A stretch of 64,000 nt of DNA from Prionace glauca (GCA_037974335.1 CM075760.1:16052059-16116058), one strand, 5' to 3'. Positions 22,237 through 35,589 are shown, numbered from the stretch's first letter. Notes: generated by a model from the letters alone, not told the origin. Made by a program: numbers and translations.

Positions 22237-24240
22237 GAGTCATAGAGGTTTACAGCATGGAAACAGGTCTTTCGGACTAACTTGGCAAGATGCCCTTTTT
22301 TTTCAACACCAAAACTAATCCCTATTGCCTGCACTTGGCCCATATCCTTCTGTACCCAAGTTACTCATGTAACTGGCGAAATGCTTTTTAAAAGGCTAAA
22401 TTGAACAACGTCTACTACAATCTTTGGCAGCTTGTTCTCGACGCTCACCACCCTCTCTGTGGAAACAAATGCCCCTCTGGAGACTTTTGTATCTCTCCCC
22501 TCTCACCTTAAACCTGTTCCCTCTAGTTTTAGGCTCCCCTATCTTTGGGACAAGATATTGACTATCTTGCTGATCTATGCCACTCATCATTTAGTAGAAG
22601 TTTATAAGTTTAACCCTCAGCCTTCTACACCCCAGAGAAAAAAAAAGGCCCAGTCGATCCAACCTCTCCTTATAAATCAAGTCCCGATAGCATTTTAGTA
22701 AATCCCTTCTGTACTCTTTCTAGGCCCGGAGTAACTGCAGTAAGACTTCCCTAATTCTGAAATCATGTCTTCTTGCAACAAAAGCCTTCCTAATTGCTTG
22801 TTGTACTTGCCTCTGAAATTTCATTGAGTGGTGCAAAAGGACACCCAGATCAATTTTTACATCACACTTCCTAATATATGTTGCTTTCGGCTTTACACAC
22901 CAGTATATAACTGTACATTTATCCCCGTTGTAAGGCATCTGCCATGTGTTCACCCATTCACTCAAATTGTCCAGATCACATTGAAGCCCCCCTCCCTGCA
23001 GCACCTCTCCCACCCCAGCCCCACCCCCCCACCCCCGCGCTACCCCCACGACCCTCCTCACAGTTCACGAATTTGTCAAATTTTGTCTGGCTAACCATTT
23101 TAGACATGCTACAATTGATTCCCTCATCCAGGTCCCACTGGCACAGTGCCAGGGACTTCGGTTCATTTCCCAGTTTGGGTCATTGCTGTACGGTGTCTGC
23201 ACGTTCTCTCCGTGTCTAAGTGGGTTTCTTCCAGGTGTTCAGGTTTCTTCCCACAGTCCCACAGTCATTTTGCTTAGGTGCATTGGCATAAATTCTGCCT
23301 CAGTTGTGTGGACCCGAAAGTGAGCTGAAGTGTGATGTCTGAGGAATATTCACTGTAACCTCATTGCATCGTAGCGTACTTGTGGCGAATAAATAAATAA
23401 AATAAATTCAGACCCTGTGGTACCCCACTTGGAGCTGAAACACCACTCGGGAAAAATCCCCATCTATTTCCACTCTCACATTCTTATCTGTCAACAATTT
23501 ATATACCAATGCCTATACGTTAATCCCCATCCCACGTGCTTTAATTTGGTTTTCTAGTATTTTATGAGGAACCTTCCCAAATGTCTCCTGAAAGTGAAAA
23601 TACACCACGTACGGTGGTCCACCCCCTCCCCTTGCCTATTCTATTATTTATATTAACTAAAAAACGCAAATAGGTTTGTTAAGAATAGCATGGCTTTCTT
23701 AAGATCATCTTGTCTTCATCCAACTCCGTTGATGCCTTTCAAATATTTTGCTATCATATCTTTGATAACAGTGTCTGACATCTTCACTGGTACAAATATC
23801 AGGCTGTAATTCATCATCGTCACTCTCCCTTCCATTGTGTACATTGGAGTTACAATCTGTAGGAACTGCTACAGGGTGTACCGAATTTTAGAAGATGAAC
23901 ACCAATGCATCCAATATTCTCCGGGGCCATTTCCCTTCATATTTTGGGATGTAGATTATCAGGCCCCGGTGATTTCTCAGCTTTTAACCGTATCAATTTC
24001 CCCAACATGATTTTTCGACGAATACTAGTATTGTTCAATGCCGTCTTCCAACTATTCCCTTGGTTCCATAACATTTTTTGAAGGATACTTGTGTCCTCTT
24101 TTGCGAAGATGAAGGCAAACTTTGTTGTCTATTCCACCAACATTTCTTCCTTCCCCACTATAATTTATCTGGATTCTGAATGCAAGTTTCGAATATTTGT
24201 GTTATTAATCTTTGTCCATTCAGATATTGATAGACGTTTT
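22237..24240 (-). mobile_element. ancient CR1-like LINE, minus, split by a SINE
   Basis: The tail is at the left (ATAGAGTCATAGAGGTTTAC). The coding region then runs right: a TRGNRFKVRGERYKS tail, the thumb region NTWQMPYNGDKCTVIYW, the region complementary to GTTTTCTAGTATTTTATGAG, and a KSPGPDG-like site near 23960. The SINE at 23141-23395 interrupts it. It has many breaks and belongs to a subfamily different from the young copies. Confidence 0.6.
23141..23398 (+). mobile_element. V-SINE with GATTATTA-type tail
   Basis: Core TCTGCACGTTCTCTCCGTGT. The tail (AACCTCATTGCATCGTAGCG, TACTTGTGGCGAATAAATAA) differs from the CR1-like SINE tail at 14.6 kb, so two tail types share one SINE core here. 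The same tail type is seen at 24.26, 40.93, 46.11 and 63.06 kb. Confidence 0.7.
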
Positions 24241-24261
24241 TGGAATTAGTTTATTAAAAAA

Positions 24262-24515
24262 ATCACTGATGAGGCTTACATTAGCATTGCAATGAAGTTA
24301 CCGTGAAATCCCCAAGTCACCGCAGTGTGGCGCCTATCCGGGTGAATTCTTCTGACCAAAACAGAATGTGCATGGAAATTGGAGCACTCACAGGAAACCC
24401 ACGTAGACACAGGGAGAACGTGCAGGACCACCCAGGCAGTCTCCCAAGAGGACAATCGAATCCGGGCAGCTGTGAAACAGGAATGCTCACTACTATGCTA
24501 CAGTTCCATCAACAG
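24262..24515 (-). mobile_element. V-SINE, minus
   Basis: Tail complement GAGGCTTACATTAGCATTGC at the left, then CACCGCAGTGTGGCGCCTAT, core complement and a degenerate tRNA head (GGACAATCGAATCCGGGC) at the right. Confidence 0.7.
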
Positions 24516-25587
24516 CTCCAATGTTCCCTGCAGTTTTATTCTCATAATCTATTTCCCCCCTCAATCATTTTGTCTTCATTCGTTTGATTCACTATCCTCA
24601 GGCCTGTTGCTTCTTCTGACAATTGTCTATACTTTATAAGTAAGGAATAAAATGTCCTCTCTTTAAAACCACTAGAGAAGAAAATGAGCTTTGGTGAAAT
24701 ATGATTGTTATTAATTACAGAAGAATGTTTCAGTTGAAGCAAATTAATTGAATTGAAATTCCCCAGCTGTCAGGTTGGAATTTAAACTCCTGTCCCCAGA
24801 GCATTATTTCAAAATTCTGTATTACCAGTTTAATACAATATTGCTACAATTAGGTATCATCGCATCTAATAATGAAATAATTGAACATTCATAACTGGGT
24901 CACAGGTTGGATCATGAGTTCAGGGATCTGTTGTGGGAATTGAACATATTACCATCTGTTTCAAAAATGATTTTGACTCCTGTGAGATAAGTCTGTTAAC
25001 TGATCACATTTTGTGTTTTAACATTATGCCATTTAGTTCACTGTGTCTAAAGTGTGAGGTCATTGTCCAATGTTACACGGATGTATTTGATTGTCAGAGG
25101 CAAGTTTTTTCCTAGTCTTGAATTTTATCTGTCTCGATGGCAATCATTAATGGCAATCTACGTAAAACTTCCATCAAATCTTAAAATAACATTTGGAAAC
25201 ACGCGAGGCAGAAGGTCTGAGAGTTTGGCGTTAACGATGCATGAGTTCCACCATCAGAACAGCTGAATGCTGAGTTTGTTTCTCTTCGAACTGAGCAGTC
25301 TATGGGAGATTTAGTACAAAATTCAAAGCTATAAATGGGAATGTTTTACGCATTAGGAAGAAACTGTTACCCACTGGCAAAAGGGCCAGTATACAGAAGG
25401 CACAGCTTTATTAGTTATGAATTAAAGGAACCATCTCTCTGATTACATCACACCAGTCCATACTTCTACTTATTTTGTACCACATCCAACCTTTAATTGT
25501 ACGTCGGTAGATCGTAACCTCTTTATATTACATTCGCTCGTCTCTCTCGTTAATCTACACTGGACCATCCCTCTATTTACGTGACAT
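24516..25587. other. unassigned spacer
   Basis: Contains a weak fragment of the long SINE family at about 24740-24850. Otherwise no supported feature. Confidence 0.45.
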
Positions 25588-26008
25588 AAGAACATAAGAA
25601 CATAAGAACATAAGAAATAGGAGCAGGAGTAGGCCATTTGGCCCTTCGAGCCTGCCCCGCCATTCAATAAGATCATGGCTGATCTGTCGTGACTCAGCTC
25701 CACCTTCCCGCCCTCTCCCCATAACCCTTAATCCCTGCTCTTATCAAAAACCCATCAACCCGTTTCTTAAAAATATTTAGCGAGGCAGCCTCCACCACTT
25801 CAACGGGCAGAGAATTCCAGAGATTCACCACCCTTTGAGTGAAGAAGTTCCTCCTCAACTCTGTTCTAAACCGCCCCCCCTTTATCTTGAGGCTGTGCCC
25901 CCTAGTCCTACTGTCTTTTTTGAGCGGGAACAGTCTCTCCACCTCTATCCTATCCATCCCATTCATCATCTTATACGTCTCAATGAGATCTCCCCTCATT
26001 CTTCTAAA
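25588..26008 (-). mobile_element. CR1-type LINE 3' end, minus, young
   Basis: The tail at the left shows about four CATAAGAA units, the longest octamer tail in the window. The frame is open from FRRMRGDLIETYKMMNGMDR to the C-terminus. The 5' end is truncated near 26008. Confidence 0.9.
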
Positions 26009-26952
26009 CATTAGGTCCTCTCAATTAGTACTAATGTCCACCACTGATTATGCTAAATGAGATCCAATGTATTTTTATATTACACAAGGATTGTCTCTTT
26101 ACATGACGGAAGAACCCCTCTCTGTTAATTCAATTTCGAACAATGAATATGTTTCTGTCAAGATATTATCAATCACGATATATGTGGATGTGTCTGTCCG
26201 ATACCAGTCATTCTTGTTTGGAAATATAGGTTTATTTTTTGCTAATATCTATAAGTAACTGTGAGAAACGCCGAATTGCTCTGTTATTGTATTTAGCGTG
26301 AACGTTCTAACCAATTTCTAAGTGATTAAATGTCATTGGGGGACAGGTCAGTGTGTGAAGCATGGTGCAGCATTCGTTGTAACACCGTCAGACAATCCCT
26401 GTTGAGACAAATTTTAATAGTTGAATATTGTGTTGCATTGCGTCAATTTACCACAGATTTTAGCGAAAAATGTTTCGTCTGTCTCATTTTATTAAAAACA
26501 TTCACTGATACGGTGACAGGGTGAGACTGAATTGTGGACTTACAATATGTCAGATGGATCCAACAGGCTGAATATCTGCCCAATCATTAATTGCTTATCT
26601 GTTTCCCAGAAAAAAAGAAAATAAATTGCCATAGAACAAGTTTTGACAGTTATGTCACGTTTGACTTCCTGCAGTTTGTATTGTTATATTTTAAATGATT
26701 GTCTTTTTTTTTAAATTTGGAATGTGTTCAACTGCTTAGGCCCTAACCTCTGGTATTCCCTCCGAAATTTACTTATCTCAGTTTCCTCGTCTAAATCAAT
26801 CCACAAAGCTTTCTCTTCATTGACAATCCTTTTACTAATCTGATCAAATAACTGTTGTTCATAAAAGAATATATTGCAGATGCATGGGGTCTGAAAAAAA
26901 TGCCAGAGACACTCAGCAGATCATTCACCATATGTGGAATGGTATTAGTGTG
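26009..26952. other. unassigned spacer
   Basis: AT-rich. About 26735-26860 resembles an L2-type 3' end (CCTCTGGTATTCCCTCCGAA). No gene is supported. Confidence 0.4.
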
Positions 26953-27118
26953 CATCTCTCTCTCTCTGTCTCTCCCTGCCTCTTTCTCCCTCTCCCCCAC
27001 TCCCCGCCATTCCTGCCTCTCTCGCTCCCCCTCTCTGTCTCTGTTTGTCTCTCCTTGTCCCCCTCTCTCTCCCTGGCTCCTTCTCTCTCTGTGTTTTCCC
27101 CTCTGTCTCTCTCTCTAT
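26953..27118. repeat. pyrimidine-rich microsatellite
   Basis: An imperfect CTCT/CTGTCTCC run. Open frames across it are low-complexity and not genes. It abuts the LINE fragment starting at 27119. Confidence 0.85.
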
Positions 27119-27727
27119 AGTGCGTTGGAAGGTAGGTTTGCTGAGGAGCAGTGGAGGATCTTTAAGGAGATCTTTCTTGGTGCTCAGCAGAAATTTATTC
27201 CTATGGTTAAAAAGGACAGTAGGAGGAGAGGTAATAAGCCGTGGATAACGAAGGAGGTGAAGGAAAGTGTTAAATTAAAAGCGGAGGAGTTTGGAGTAGC
27301 TAAGAGCAGTGGGCGAGAAGAAGATTGGGAAAGGTTTAAATGTCAACAAAGATTGACAAAGAAGTTGATAAAGGAGGGTAGGAGAAGCTATGAGGCTGGG
27401 CTAGCACTTAATATAAAAAAGGATAGCAAGAGTTTTTATAAATATATAAAAAGGAAGAGGCTGGCTAGGGTGAACGTTGGTCCTTTAGAGGATGAGAAAG
27501 GGGAGCTAGTGGTAGGGGATGGGGATATGGCTAAGGTCTTGAATAACTTTTTTGTTTCTGTCTTCACGGAGGAGGACGTGAATAATTTGCCGGGTGTTAG
27601 CGATGGAAAGGTGGTAGGAATGGAGGGTCTTAATGACATTACTGTGACTAGAGAGGTGGTGCTCGACAGACTGGAGGGGCTGATTGTGGACAAGTCCCCA
27701 GGACCGGATGGAATGCATCCGAGGAAT
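27119..27727 (+). mobile_element. CR1-type LINE, internal ORF2 fragment
   Basis: Encodes the start of the reverse-transcriptase domain and its upstream linker: FAEEQWRIFKEIF, RRRGNKPWITKEVKES, LNNFFVSVFTEEDVNN and KSPGPDGMHPR. It is uninterrupted for about 200 codons and extends further 5' than the copy at 43.4 kb. It stops abruptly at 27724, where an oppositely oriented CR1 tail begins. Confidence 0.9.
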
Positions 27728-27990
27728 GCATAAGAAATAGTAGCAGGAGGAGGCCATCTAGCCCTTCGAGCCTGCCCCGCCATTCAATAAGATCATGGCT
27801 GATCTGTCGTGGTCAGTTCCACCTTCCCGCCCTCTCCCCATAACCCTTAATCCCCTCTCTTATCAAAAACCCATCAACCCGCTTCTTGAAAATATTTAGC
27901 GAGGCAGCCTCCACCACTTCAATGGGTAGAGAATTCCAGAGATTCACCACCCTTTGAGTGAAGAAGTTTCTCCTCAACTCCGTTCTAAAA
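27728..27990 (-). mobile_element. CR1-type LINE 3' end, minus
   Basis: The tail at 27728 (CATAAGAAATAG) directly abuts the plus-strand CR1 fragment. The arrangement is tail to interior, which is not the usual twin-priming layout. It is best read as a separate insertion or a rearrangement. Confidence 0.85.
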
Positions 27991-29367
27991 TTCAGGCTGT
28001 CAGAGTGAGTTCACCCTCACAGGCAGGAAGACTGTTCACGGTGATAACATCAAACTGACGCCCACTGTTTCAATCTCAGGTATCACAACTTCCCGATTCT
28101 TGCTGCAGGTTCCAAACCGCACATCTCACCTCCGAGCAGAAAATAAATCTAGGGACCACAATCTGGTGAGAACATCTGTCAGTGCGGCCAATATCTGCCC
28201 ACAGAGTCAGGGCAGAGTCAGACAGGTCACATTGCGGTGACATTTACAAATGAGTCTGTTGTGATCTGTTCAGAGTTTCCCGGACATAACTGATGGTCAC
28301 TGGATCAGTCACTGAACTCCCGGTTTTCATGAAGAAAGAAAATTATATCTGTTATGTTTCATTGTTTAATCATTTTCTCTCCATCTGCTATTTACTTGTT
28401 GTTTCTCAGCTTTTATCTGTCAGCATCCCGTTTTTATTTCTTCCAACTCTCCAAGTCTCTCCTCCTCTCTCTATTTCCTTGTCAATCTTTTGAACACTTT
28501 TATTAGTACTCAAAATCATGAAGTTTTGATTGGGGCAATTAAAGAGAGAATATTTCAACTGGGAGGGCGGTCAGCAACCAATCGGCAAACGTTTATTTTA
28601 TTGAGCTGAGAGACAGGAATGAAATTATTTATTTTTACGCAAGATTTGTTATGAACTGGAATGAACAGCTTAAAAGGGTGATCGAATCAGATTTCACAGT
28701 AATTTTGGGAAATAAATAAGATATGTCCTTCACGTGTTTAAAATTTCAAGGATTTTCGAGAATGGGAGCATTTTAATGGTTCGTCTACATCATTGTCCCA
28801 GCATCCTTTTTGTGTCTCTCCCTGTCCTTCACTGAGACTGAATAACTTGCAATATTTATACAGCTGCCATCTTGTGTAAATCTTATCTTTTGACAAAACT
28901 TGTGCTTTTGTGTGTGTGTGTAATTGCCAGGAACTATTCCGAAATTCTATTTACAAACCATCACTTTGAACAACTGAATACTGGATCGAACTTGATTGGG
29001 AAAAGCACAATAACACTTGACATTTATTGCACTCTTCTTTTTCTTCCGGAGAGGTTTTCATACTTTTCAATCTTTACATGTCCTGATTCTGTCTGTAAAT
29101 GTGGAACTGCTTGTAAGAATGAAAAGGAACAGATTATTTTCTCTTCCTCTGACAGATTCACTATTGTTACCTCAGATAACAGACATTTATGAAGCCCGCC
29201 ATGATCGTCCCCCCTTTGGGAATACCAGCTCTTAGTCAGGTGGTGTCAGTCACTCCTGCGGATGTCATAGGGATTCCAATCCGTGTTTGTCACATAAATC
29301 CCTGCGTCACTCGTCCTGACAAGGAAACCTGTGCTAAGGCCCTAGAAATGATTGTTTCCTTGTGTCA
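27991..29367. other. unassigned spacer
   Basis: No exon, repeat family or RNA gene was recognised. Confidence 0.45.
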
Positions 29368-29955
29368 GGTCCCAGTCTGACTCTGGGCCCAGCTGTCTCT
29401 GTTGGTGATACACTGGGGCCAGTCATTCACATTGTAATGTTCTAATTCTCAGGTCCCAGTCTGACTCCGGGCCCAGCTGTCTCTGTTAGTGATACACTGG
29501 GGCCAGTCATTCACATTGTAATGTTCTAATTCTCAGGTCCCAGTCTGACTCCGGGCCCAGCCGTCTCTGTCAGTGACACACTGGGGCCAGTCATTCACAT
29601 TGTAATGTTCTAATTCTCAGGTTCCAGTCTGACTCCGGGCTCAGCTGTCTCTGTCAGTGATACACTGGGGCCAGTCATTCACATTGTAATGTTCTAATTC
29701 TCAGGTCCCAGTCTGACTCCGGGCCCAGCTCTCTCTGTTAGTGATACACTGGGGCCAGTCATTCACATTGTAATGTTCTAATTCTCAGGTTCCAGTCTGA
29801 CTCCGGGCCCAGCTGTCTCTGTCAGTGATACACTGGAGCCAGTCATTCACATTGTAATGTTCTAATTCTCAGGTTCCAGCCTGACTCCGGGCCCAGCTGT
29901 CTCTGTCAGTGATACACTGGAGCCCGTCATTCAAATTATAATGTTCTAATTCTCT
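29368..29955. repeat. minisatellite, seven 84-bp units
   Basis: Units start at 29368, 29452, 29536, 29620, 29704, 29788 and 29872. Each begins GGTCCCAGTCTGACTC or a one-base variant and ends TTCTAATTCTCA. Variation between units is a few bases, so the array expanded recently. Each unit contains the near-palindrome GGGCCCAGCTG. There are no spacers, so it is not a CRISPR array. Confidence 0.95.
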
Positions 29956-31029
29956 ATGATTATTTTTGGAAACCGTTACCCAATCCGTTGTGAATTAGAA
30001 CCTGCATCAGATTTTGCTGCATTTGACCCCTGCCTGTCGTTATTGGACAAATCACTTTTTCTACACGCACAAAAATTGTTTATGTAAATGTTATATCATG
30101 TTCTGTCTCTCTTACTCTGGAGAACTCATACGTTGGTTTACGTGATTCTCCCAGCCAGTTTATGTCATCATTGCGCGAGCATATCTGTCTATATTAGATT
30201 AGATTCTTCTTCTGTTGTTGGAACATTATGTTTAATCATTTATAGGATGTGGGCAGCACTGACATCTGTTGCCCTTCTCTGATTGCCCCTGACAATGTGG
30301 TGATGACCTGCTATCTTGAACCGCTGCAGTCCTTGTTCACCAGGTGATATCACTGTTTATATCACATAAGGTCTGGCCAGTCTTATGATGCACCTGATCC
30401 TGATTCATCGCATTACGTAGATTATACAACCGATACACAGCAGAAGATGTTTAGGGTGGTTACCATGGAATTGGTGAAGGTAACGGCTAAACATAAATAT
30501 TGTTCCTTCTCTGGAGAGGAGCAGATGTTTCAATCCTTTGCATCAATAGAAATAAGAAGTCTGAGAATTCCAGGTGTAATTATCTCCTGTCGGCTATATA
30601 TCCAGGGTCATTTTCATTACCATTTTCACAAATCAGTACACAATTGAGTCCTATATCAGGAAGTTTAATGAGACATTGAGAAGAACAATTTTCATAATCT
30701 CCCCGTCATTCGAGACGTGATTTATCAATTTTCCAACAGATCTCTAAAGACAGATAAGTCATCACCGGGAACAAAATAGTGAGGCTGCAATAATTTTATA
30801 TGCAAGAGCACACAACAGAAGGGTTGTCAGTAAATAATTACATATTAAACGTTCTTCAGTTGAAACACATGAACTGTTTGGTGTTTTTATGCACTCAGGG
30901 AAGGCAGAGATGGGTTGAAGGTTCTCACTGGGAAAACTGAAGGGGAATTGCTAAAAGATTTCATTTCTCCAAAGGTGTTATTAGAAAATAGAATGTTTAA
31001 AATAAGTAAGCACACAAATGTTAATGATG
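29956..31029. other. unassigned spacer
   Basis: Contains a partial long-family SINE at about 30236-30350 (ATAGGATGTGGGCAGCACTG, TTGAACCGCTGCAGTCC). Otherwise nothing recognised. Confidence 0.45.
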
Positions 31030-31215
31030 TTTGTTAGGCATAGAACCATAAAATTCCTACAGTTCAGAAGAAAGGCTATCTGGCCCACCGAGTCTGCGTC
31101 CTACCCCAGGTCCTCCCCTCTGCCCTATCCCCGTAAGCCCCACACATTTACCATGGCTATTCCACATATTCTGAGGGAAAATAACGGACAATTTTGCATG
31201 GCGAATCCAACTAAT
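31030..31215 (-). mobile_element. V-SINE 3' part, minus
   Basis: Tail complement CATAAAATTCCTACAGTTC and CTATCTGGCCCACCGAGTC, then GGCGAATCCAACTAA. The tRNA head is absent. Confidence 0.65.
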
Positions 31216-32059
31216 ACTATCCGTTGCAATATAATCGAGAGACTGGTTTCGTGCAGTAATATTGAGACAGGGCCGAATACACCAGATATCAATATAGCAC
31301 CTGTACTAATATAGATGCAGACTGGGCCCAGTTCAGTCATTACTGAGAGGGTGTATACAGTATCTAACACCCTCTAACCAGCGTGGTATTTTCTCATATA
31401 AACAAAGACATGCCATACTCAAACAACTGGGATTTTGCTGAGTACAGAATCAACTGAGATTATTGTCATATAATCAGAAATATGATTTCGTGTCATATAA
31501 ACTGGGTCACGTTTAGGATGGGCAAAGACGGAGTCTATTATAGAAATAACTGAGACGATCTTCTGTATATTGTCGTGCCAAAAAATGCCGTTTCGCTGCC
31601 ATCTCCTGGACAAGCTTTGCTATTGCAGGAGTTGTGAAATGCTGATTTTAGTTGCTGTTTCTCATTCTTTCATGGGCTGAATATCCAGCTGGTAAGGCCA
31701 GCATATATTAGCAATCGCTAATACATTGAATTTACTGGTTTTCTAGAAAATCATAAAAGGCACGTAATAGCCAAGGACGTGTGCGCCTAGAGTCACCTCT
31801 GGGCTAAACTGAGAAAAGATGGAAAGTTTTATTTTCTGCAGGGCATTAGAGAATCTGATATATTTCAGGTCATGGCCGCAATCACGGAAATGACCTTTAC
31901 ATTCAAAATTGTAATTGCATTTTGAAGGCTGTTGTAGTTGGACTTGAATATTTATCTTGAGAAATTGGCCTACCCTCACAGAGATATTACCACTCTGCCA
32001 CTGTCACCCTTTCAACATTGATAAAGTACTTACAGCAGGGAAGAAAGCCATTTTGAAGC
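31216..32059. repeat. degenerate repeats and spacer
   Basis: About 31220-31510 holds diverged phrases (ACTAATATAGATGCAGACTG, CATATAAACTGGGTCACG) like the old minisatellite at 11.8-12.2 kb. About 31660-31730 looks like a fragment of the long SINE tail. No gene. Confidence 0.4.
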
Positions 32060-34880
32060 GTCATGTATGTGTTGGCCCCCGAAAGGAGCAATTCATCCAA
32101 TAACACTCTGGACCCCACAGTCTAGCATTTTGTTCATTTTCAGACAATTATCCAATCCCATTTTGAACTCATTAATTGGCGCTGCCTGCACCACATTCTC
32201 AAACAGCACATTCCAGATCTGGATCACTCACTGTCTGACAATGTTTTTCCTGATGTCTCCATGTTTCTTCCACCAATTTACTTCAACCCGCTCCCTCTGT
32301 GTCAAGATCCTTCTGCCATTGAACAGTTTCTCTCTATCTACTCTGTCAAGACCCCTCAGGATTTTGAATGCCTCGTTAAAGTCACATCAGCAACTTCCTG
32401 TCAAGGAAATTAGTCCGAACTTCTCCAAAATATTTTCGTCACTGAACTTTCTGACCTCTGGACTTATTCTCGTGTTTTCCTTTCCATCCAGCTTATTGAC
32501 TTTACATTCTGCCTGAGTTCGGTGCCGAAAATTGGACCGAATTTTTCGGTTGACGATTTTCCAAGTGTTTTCTACAAATTTAGCACAACTTCCTTGCTTC
32601 TGTATTCTTTTCCCCAATAGACAAAAACTATTCACTTTATTTTTGTTTGCAGCTGTCTCAACCTGTCTTGCATCATAAATGATTTGTACACATATTCACT
32701 CAAGTCCCTCGGCGTCTATATTCACTTTTCATCATTTCCATTTTTTTCTCCACATTCTGTTGAACAAAACTGATCATGTAACTTTTCTCTGCAATAAATT
32801 TAAATATGCAAATTACTTGTCCATTCAACCAATTAGTTCTTTTTGCCCTGTCACGATTTACCTGAAATCACCATCCTCTGCTTTCCAACCTTTCCCCCAA
32901 CGTGTCGATTATCTCCAAGCTGATTCCCCAATTTCCTTCTAATCATTTATATATCCATGACAAACAATAAAGGTTCCAGAACTGATCCCTGAGCCACAAC
33001 ACTCCATTCAGAAACGCACACTTGCACAGCTACACTCTGTTTTCTATGACTGAGCCAGTTCTCCATCTACCGCCAGCTCACCTCTGATCTCATTTTACTG
33101 CAAATTCTGTACCTCTCTGCCATGAGGGATCTTGTCAGAGGGTTTACTGGTGTCCACGTAGACAATATCCACTGCTCTACCATCATCAATCATCTTCGTC
33201 ACTTCCTCAAAAAATAAACTTGATCACGTTAGTCAGACACGATCTGGTCTTCAAAAAAGCATGTTGCCTTTCACTAATACATCCACTTATTTCAAAGAGG
33301 GATTAAATCCTGTCTCGAAGAATTTTCTTCAATAATTTCCTGACCACTGATGTAAGACTCACTAGCCTGTGCTTACCTGGATTATTGTTGCCATTCTTCC
33401 TAAACAAAAATCGGCTATTCTCCAATCCTCATTCTTCCACTATAGCCAGTGATGATACAAAGATTTCTCTCAAGACCCCAGCAATTTCCTCCTGGCCTCT
33501 CGCATTATTCTGTGGTATATCACATTAGGCCCTGGGGACTTATCTACCTTAATGTATCTCAAGAACCCCAATATCTCCTCCTTTTTGATCTCAACATGAC
33601 TCAAACTACTTGTGCATCCTTTCCCAGACTCATCATGCACTAAGTACTTCTCTTTAGTGAATACTGACTTGAAGTATTCAATACCTCGTCATTTCCCTGG
33701 ATCCGCGCATAGAATCCCTCACCTGTCCTCGGGTGTGCCAACCCCTTCCCTGGCTAAACATTTGCTCTTTATATATGTGTAAAACGCCTTCGGATTTTCT
33801 TCCATCCTGCGGCAAATTAATTCTCGTGACCCCTTTTCGCCCTCTTTAGTCTTTGCTTAAGTTTCGTTTTACTTTCCTTGTATTTCATAATTTCATAATT
33901 GTTTTGTGTCTTCCTAGGACAGAAAAAAACTTTTTTTCCCACTTTGACGAGGCTCATAATTTCTCTCATTTTACAATGTTCCCGAAATTTGGATACCTAC
34001 CCTTCATTCTCATTGGAATGTGCCAGTCCGGAATTCCTATCAACTTGAACTTGAAAGCCTCCCATGCGCCAGATGTTGATTTATCCTCAAATATTTGCCC
34101 CAATCTACATTCTTCCGTTTCTGCCCAATATTGTTATAATTAGTCATCCCCTAGTTTAATGTCTTCACTTGAGTATTACACTTACCTTTCTCTGTCCGTA
34201 CCTTAACACTTACTGAGTTGTGCTCTCTGTTCCCCAACTGCTCCCCCACTGAAATGTCGACCACCTGTCCAGGCTGATTCCCTATTCCCAGGTCCAGTTC
34301 AGCCGCTTCCCTAGTTGGACTTTCTATATAATTGTTTGGGAAGCCCTCCTGGATGCTCCTTACAAACACTGCCCCATCCACACACTCAGCACAAAATGAG
34401 TCCCTGTCAATTTTGAGGAAGTTAACTCTCCCACCACAACAACCCTGTTACTTTTGCATCTTGCCAAATTCTCATTCATATCTCTTTCTCAATCTCCCGC
34501 TAGTTGTTGGGAGGCCAATAAAAAATGCTGAATCTTGTGAGTACACTCTTCCTATTCCTGCACTGTACCCATACTGCCTCGCTGTATAAGCCATGCGAAC
34601 TACATTGGATGCAGTCCTCCTGCAGTGCTGCTGCAATATTCTCCTTACCAGTCTTGAAAATGTCCCTCCCCTGTAACATCATTTTCTATCCTGCTTGAAT
34701 CATCGGCATCCTTGTACGTTAAGCTGTCATTCCTCTCCTTTCCTTAACCAAGTCTCTGTAATAGCAGCAACATCACAGTTCCAAGAACGAATCCAAGCTC
34801 CAAGTCCATCAGCCTTACCTGTTACAATTTTTGTACTGAAACAAATGCACTTCAGCCTGCCGGACCCGCTTTAATTAGGA
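32060..34880 (-). mobile_element. ancient CR1/L2-like LINE, minus
   Basis: Read on minus, order and wording match a long LINE. There is a C-terminal region at 32.1-32.5 kb (complement of CACATTCCAGATCTGGATCA). Reverse-transcriptase blocks follow at 33.1-33.6 kb, including a VDIVYVDT-like motif near 33150 and a SPGPNVIYHR-like motif near 33530. Upstream coding relics run to about 34.88 kb. It is heavily broken, so boundaries and family are approximate. Confidence 0.5.
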
Positions 34881-34974
34881 GCCACACTATTTCTGCTCTT
34901 TCTCTGAGTTTTACTGGCCCTTCTCTAGTTCCACTTCAGCTAATTCACCTTTGCTTTATTCCCCTCTCCCTGGT

Positions 34975-35265
34975 AGATTTCCTTCCCTAAAGGACATCAG
35001 TGAAAGAAATTGGTCCTTTCGACAATCAAATATGGTTTTATGGTCATCAGTAGATTTTTATTTCCAGACAATTTTTATTTGATTCAAATTCCATCAGATG
35101 CAGTGAGCGTATTCGTACCTAGAACATTAACAACATGAGGAATCCGTCCTGAAATTATGACATCAGTAGGAGCTACTCAGAAAATTTCCTCAGTTTCCCT
35201 TCCAAGAACTTACTCACGAATCAGCTGCTTCTGTTGGTTGCAAGTCACTTTCTGAACTATAATAC
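34975..35265 (-). mobile_element. long-family SINE, minus
   Basis: CTAAAGGACATCAGTGAAAG, then TATGGTCATCAGTAGATTTT and TTGATTCAAATTCCATCAG are family landmarks shared with 37.3 and 46.75 kb. The tRNA-like box is degenerate. Confidence 0.55.
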
Positions 35266-35589
35266 CTGATAGACACCTACCCAACTGGAAATGGCAGTAT
35301 GGACCGGGTAGTAAGGGACACAAGACACAGCAACACCTCTCCATCCACTTCCCTAAACTCCCACACTTTCCCCAACTCTCAGCGTTTCACTCTCTGCAAC
35401 TTACAGTCTGTGGAGATCCCTCAATAGGCAGATTTCACAGGCCTCATTCCGAAGTTCATACTTGGTCATGCCCAACTCATTAATCAATTTTAAGTTATTA
35501 CACCCCTCCCCCTCTCGGTCTGAGTAACCGCCGAGGGCTGACCGGCTTGGAAGCCTTTCTTTGAAATTTCACTGCTGGGTCTGGTTCCA

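Noticed and set aside
29368-29955. Regular repeats considered as a CRISPR array
   Set aside because: Head-to-tail 84-bp units with no unique spacers, in a vertebrate genome.
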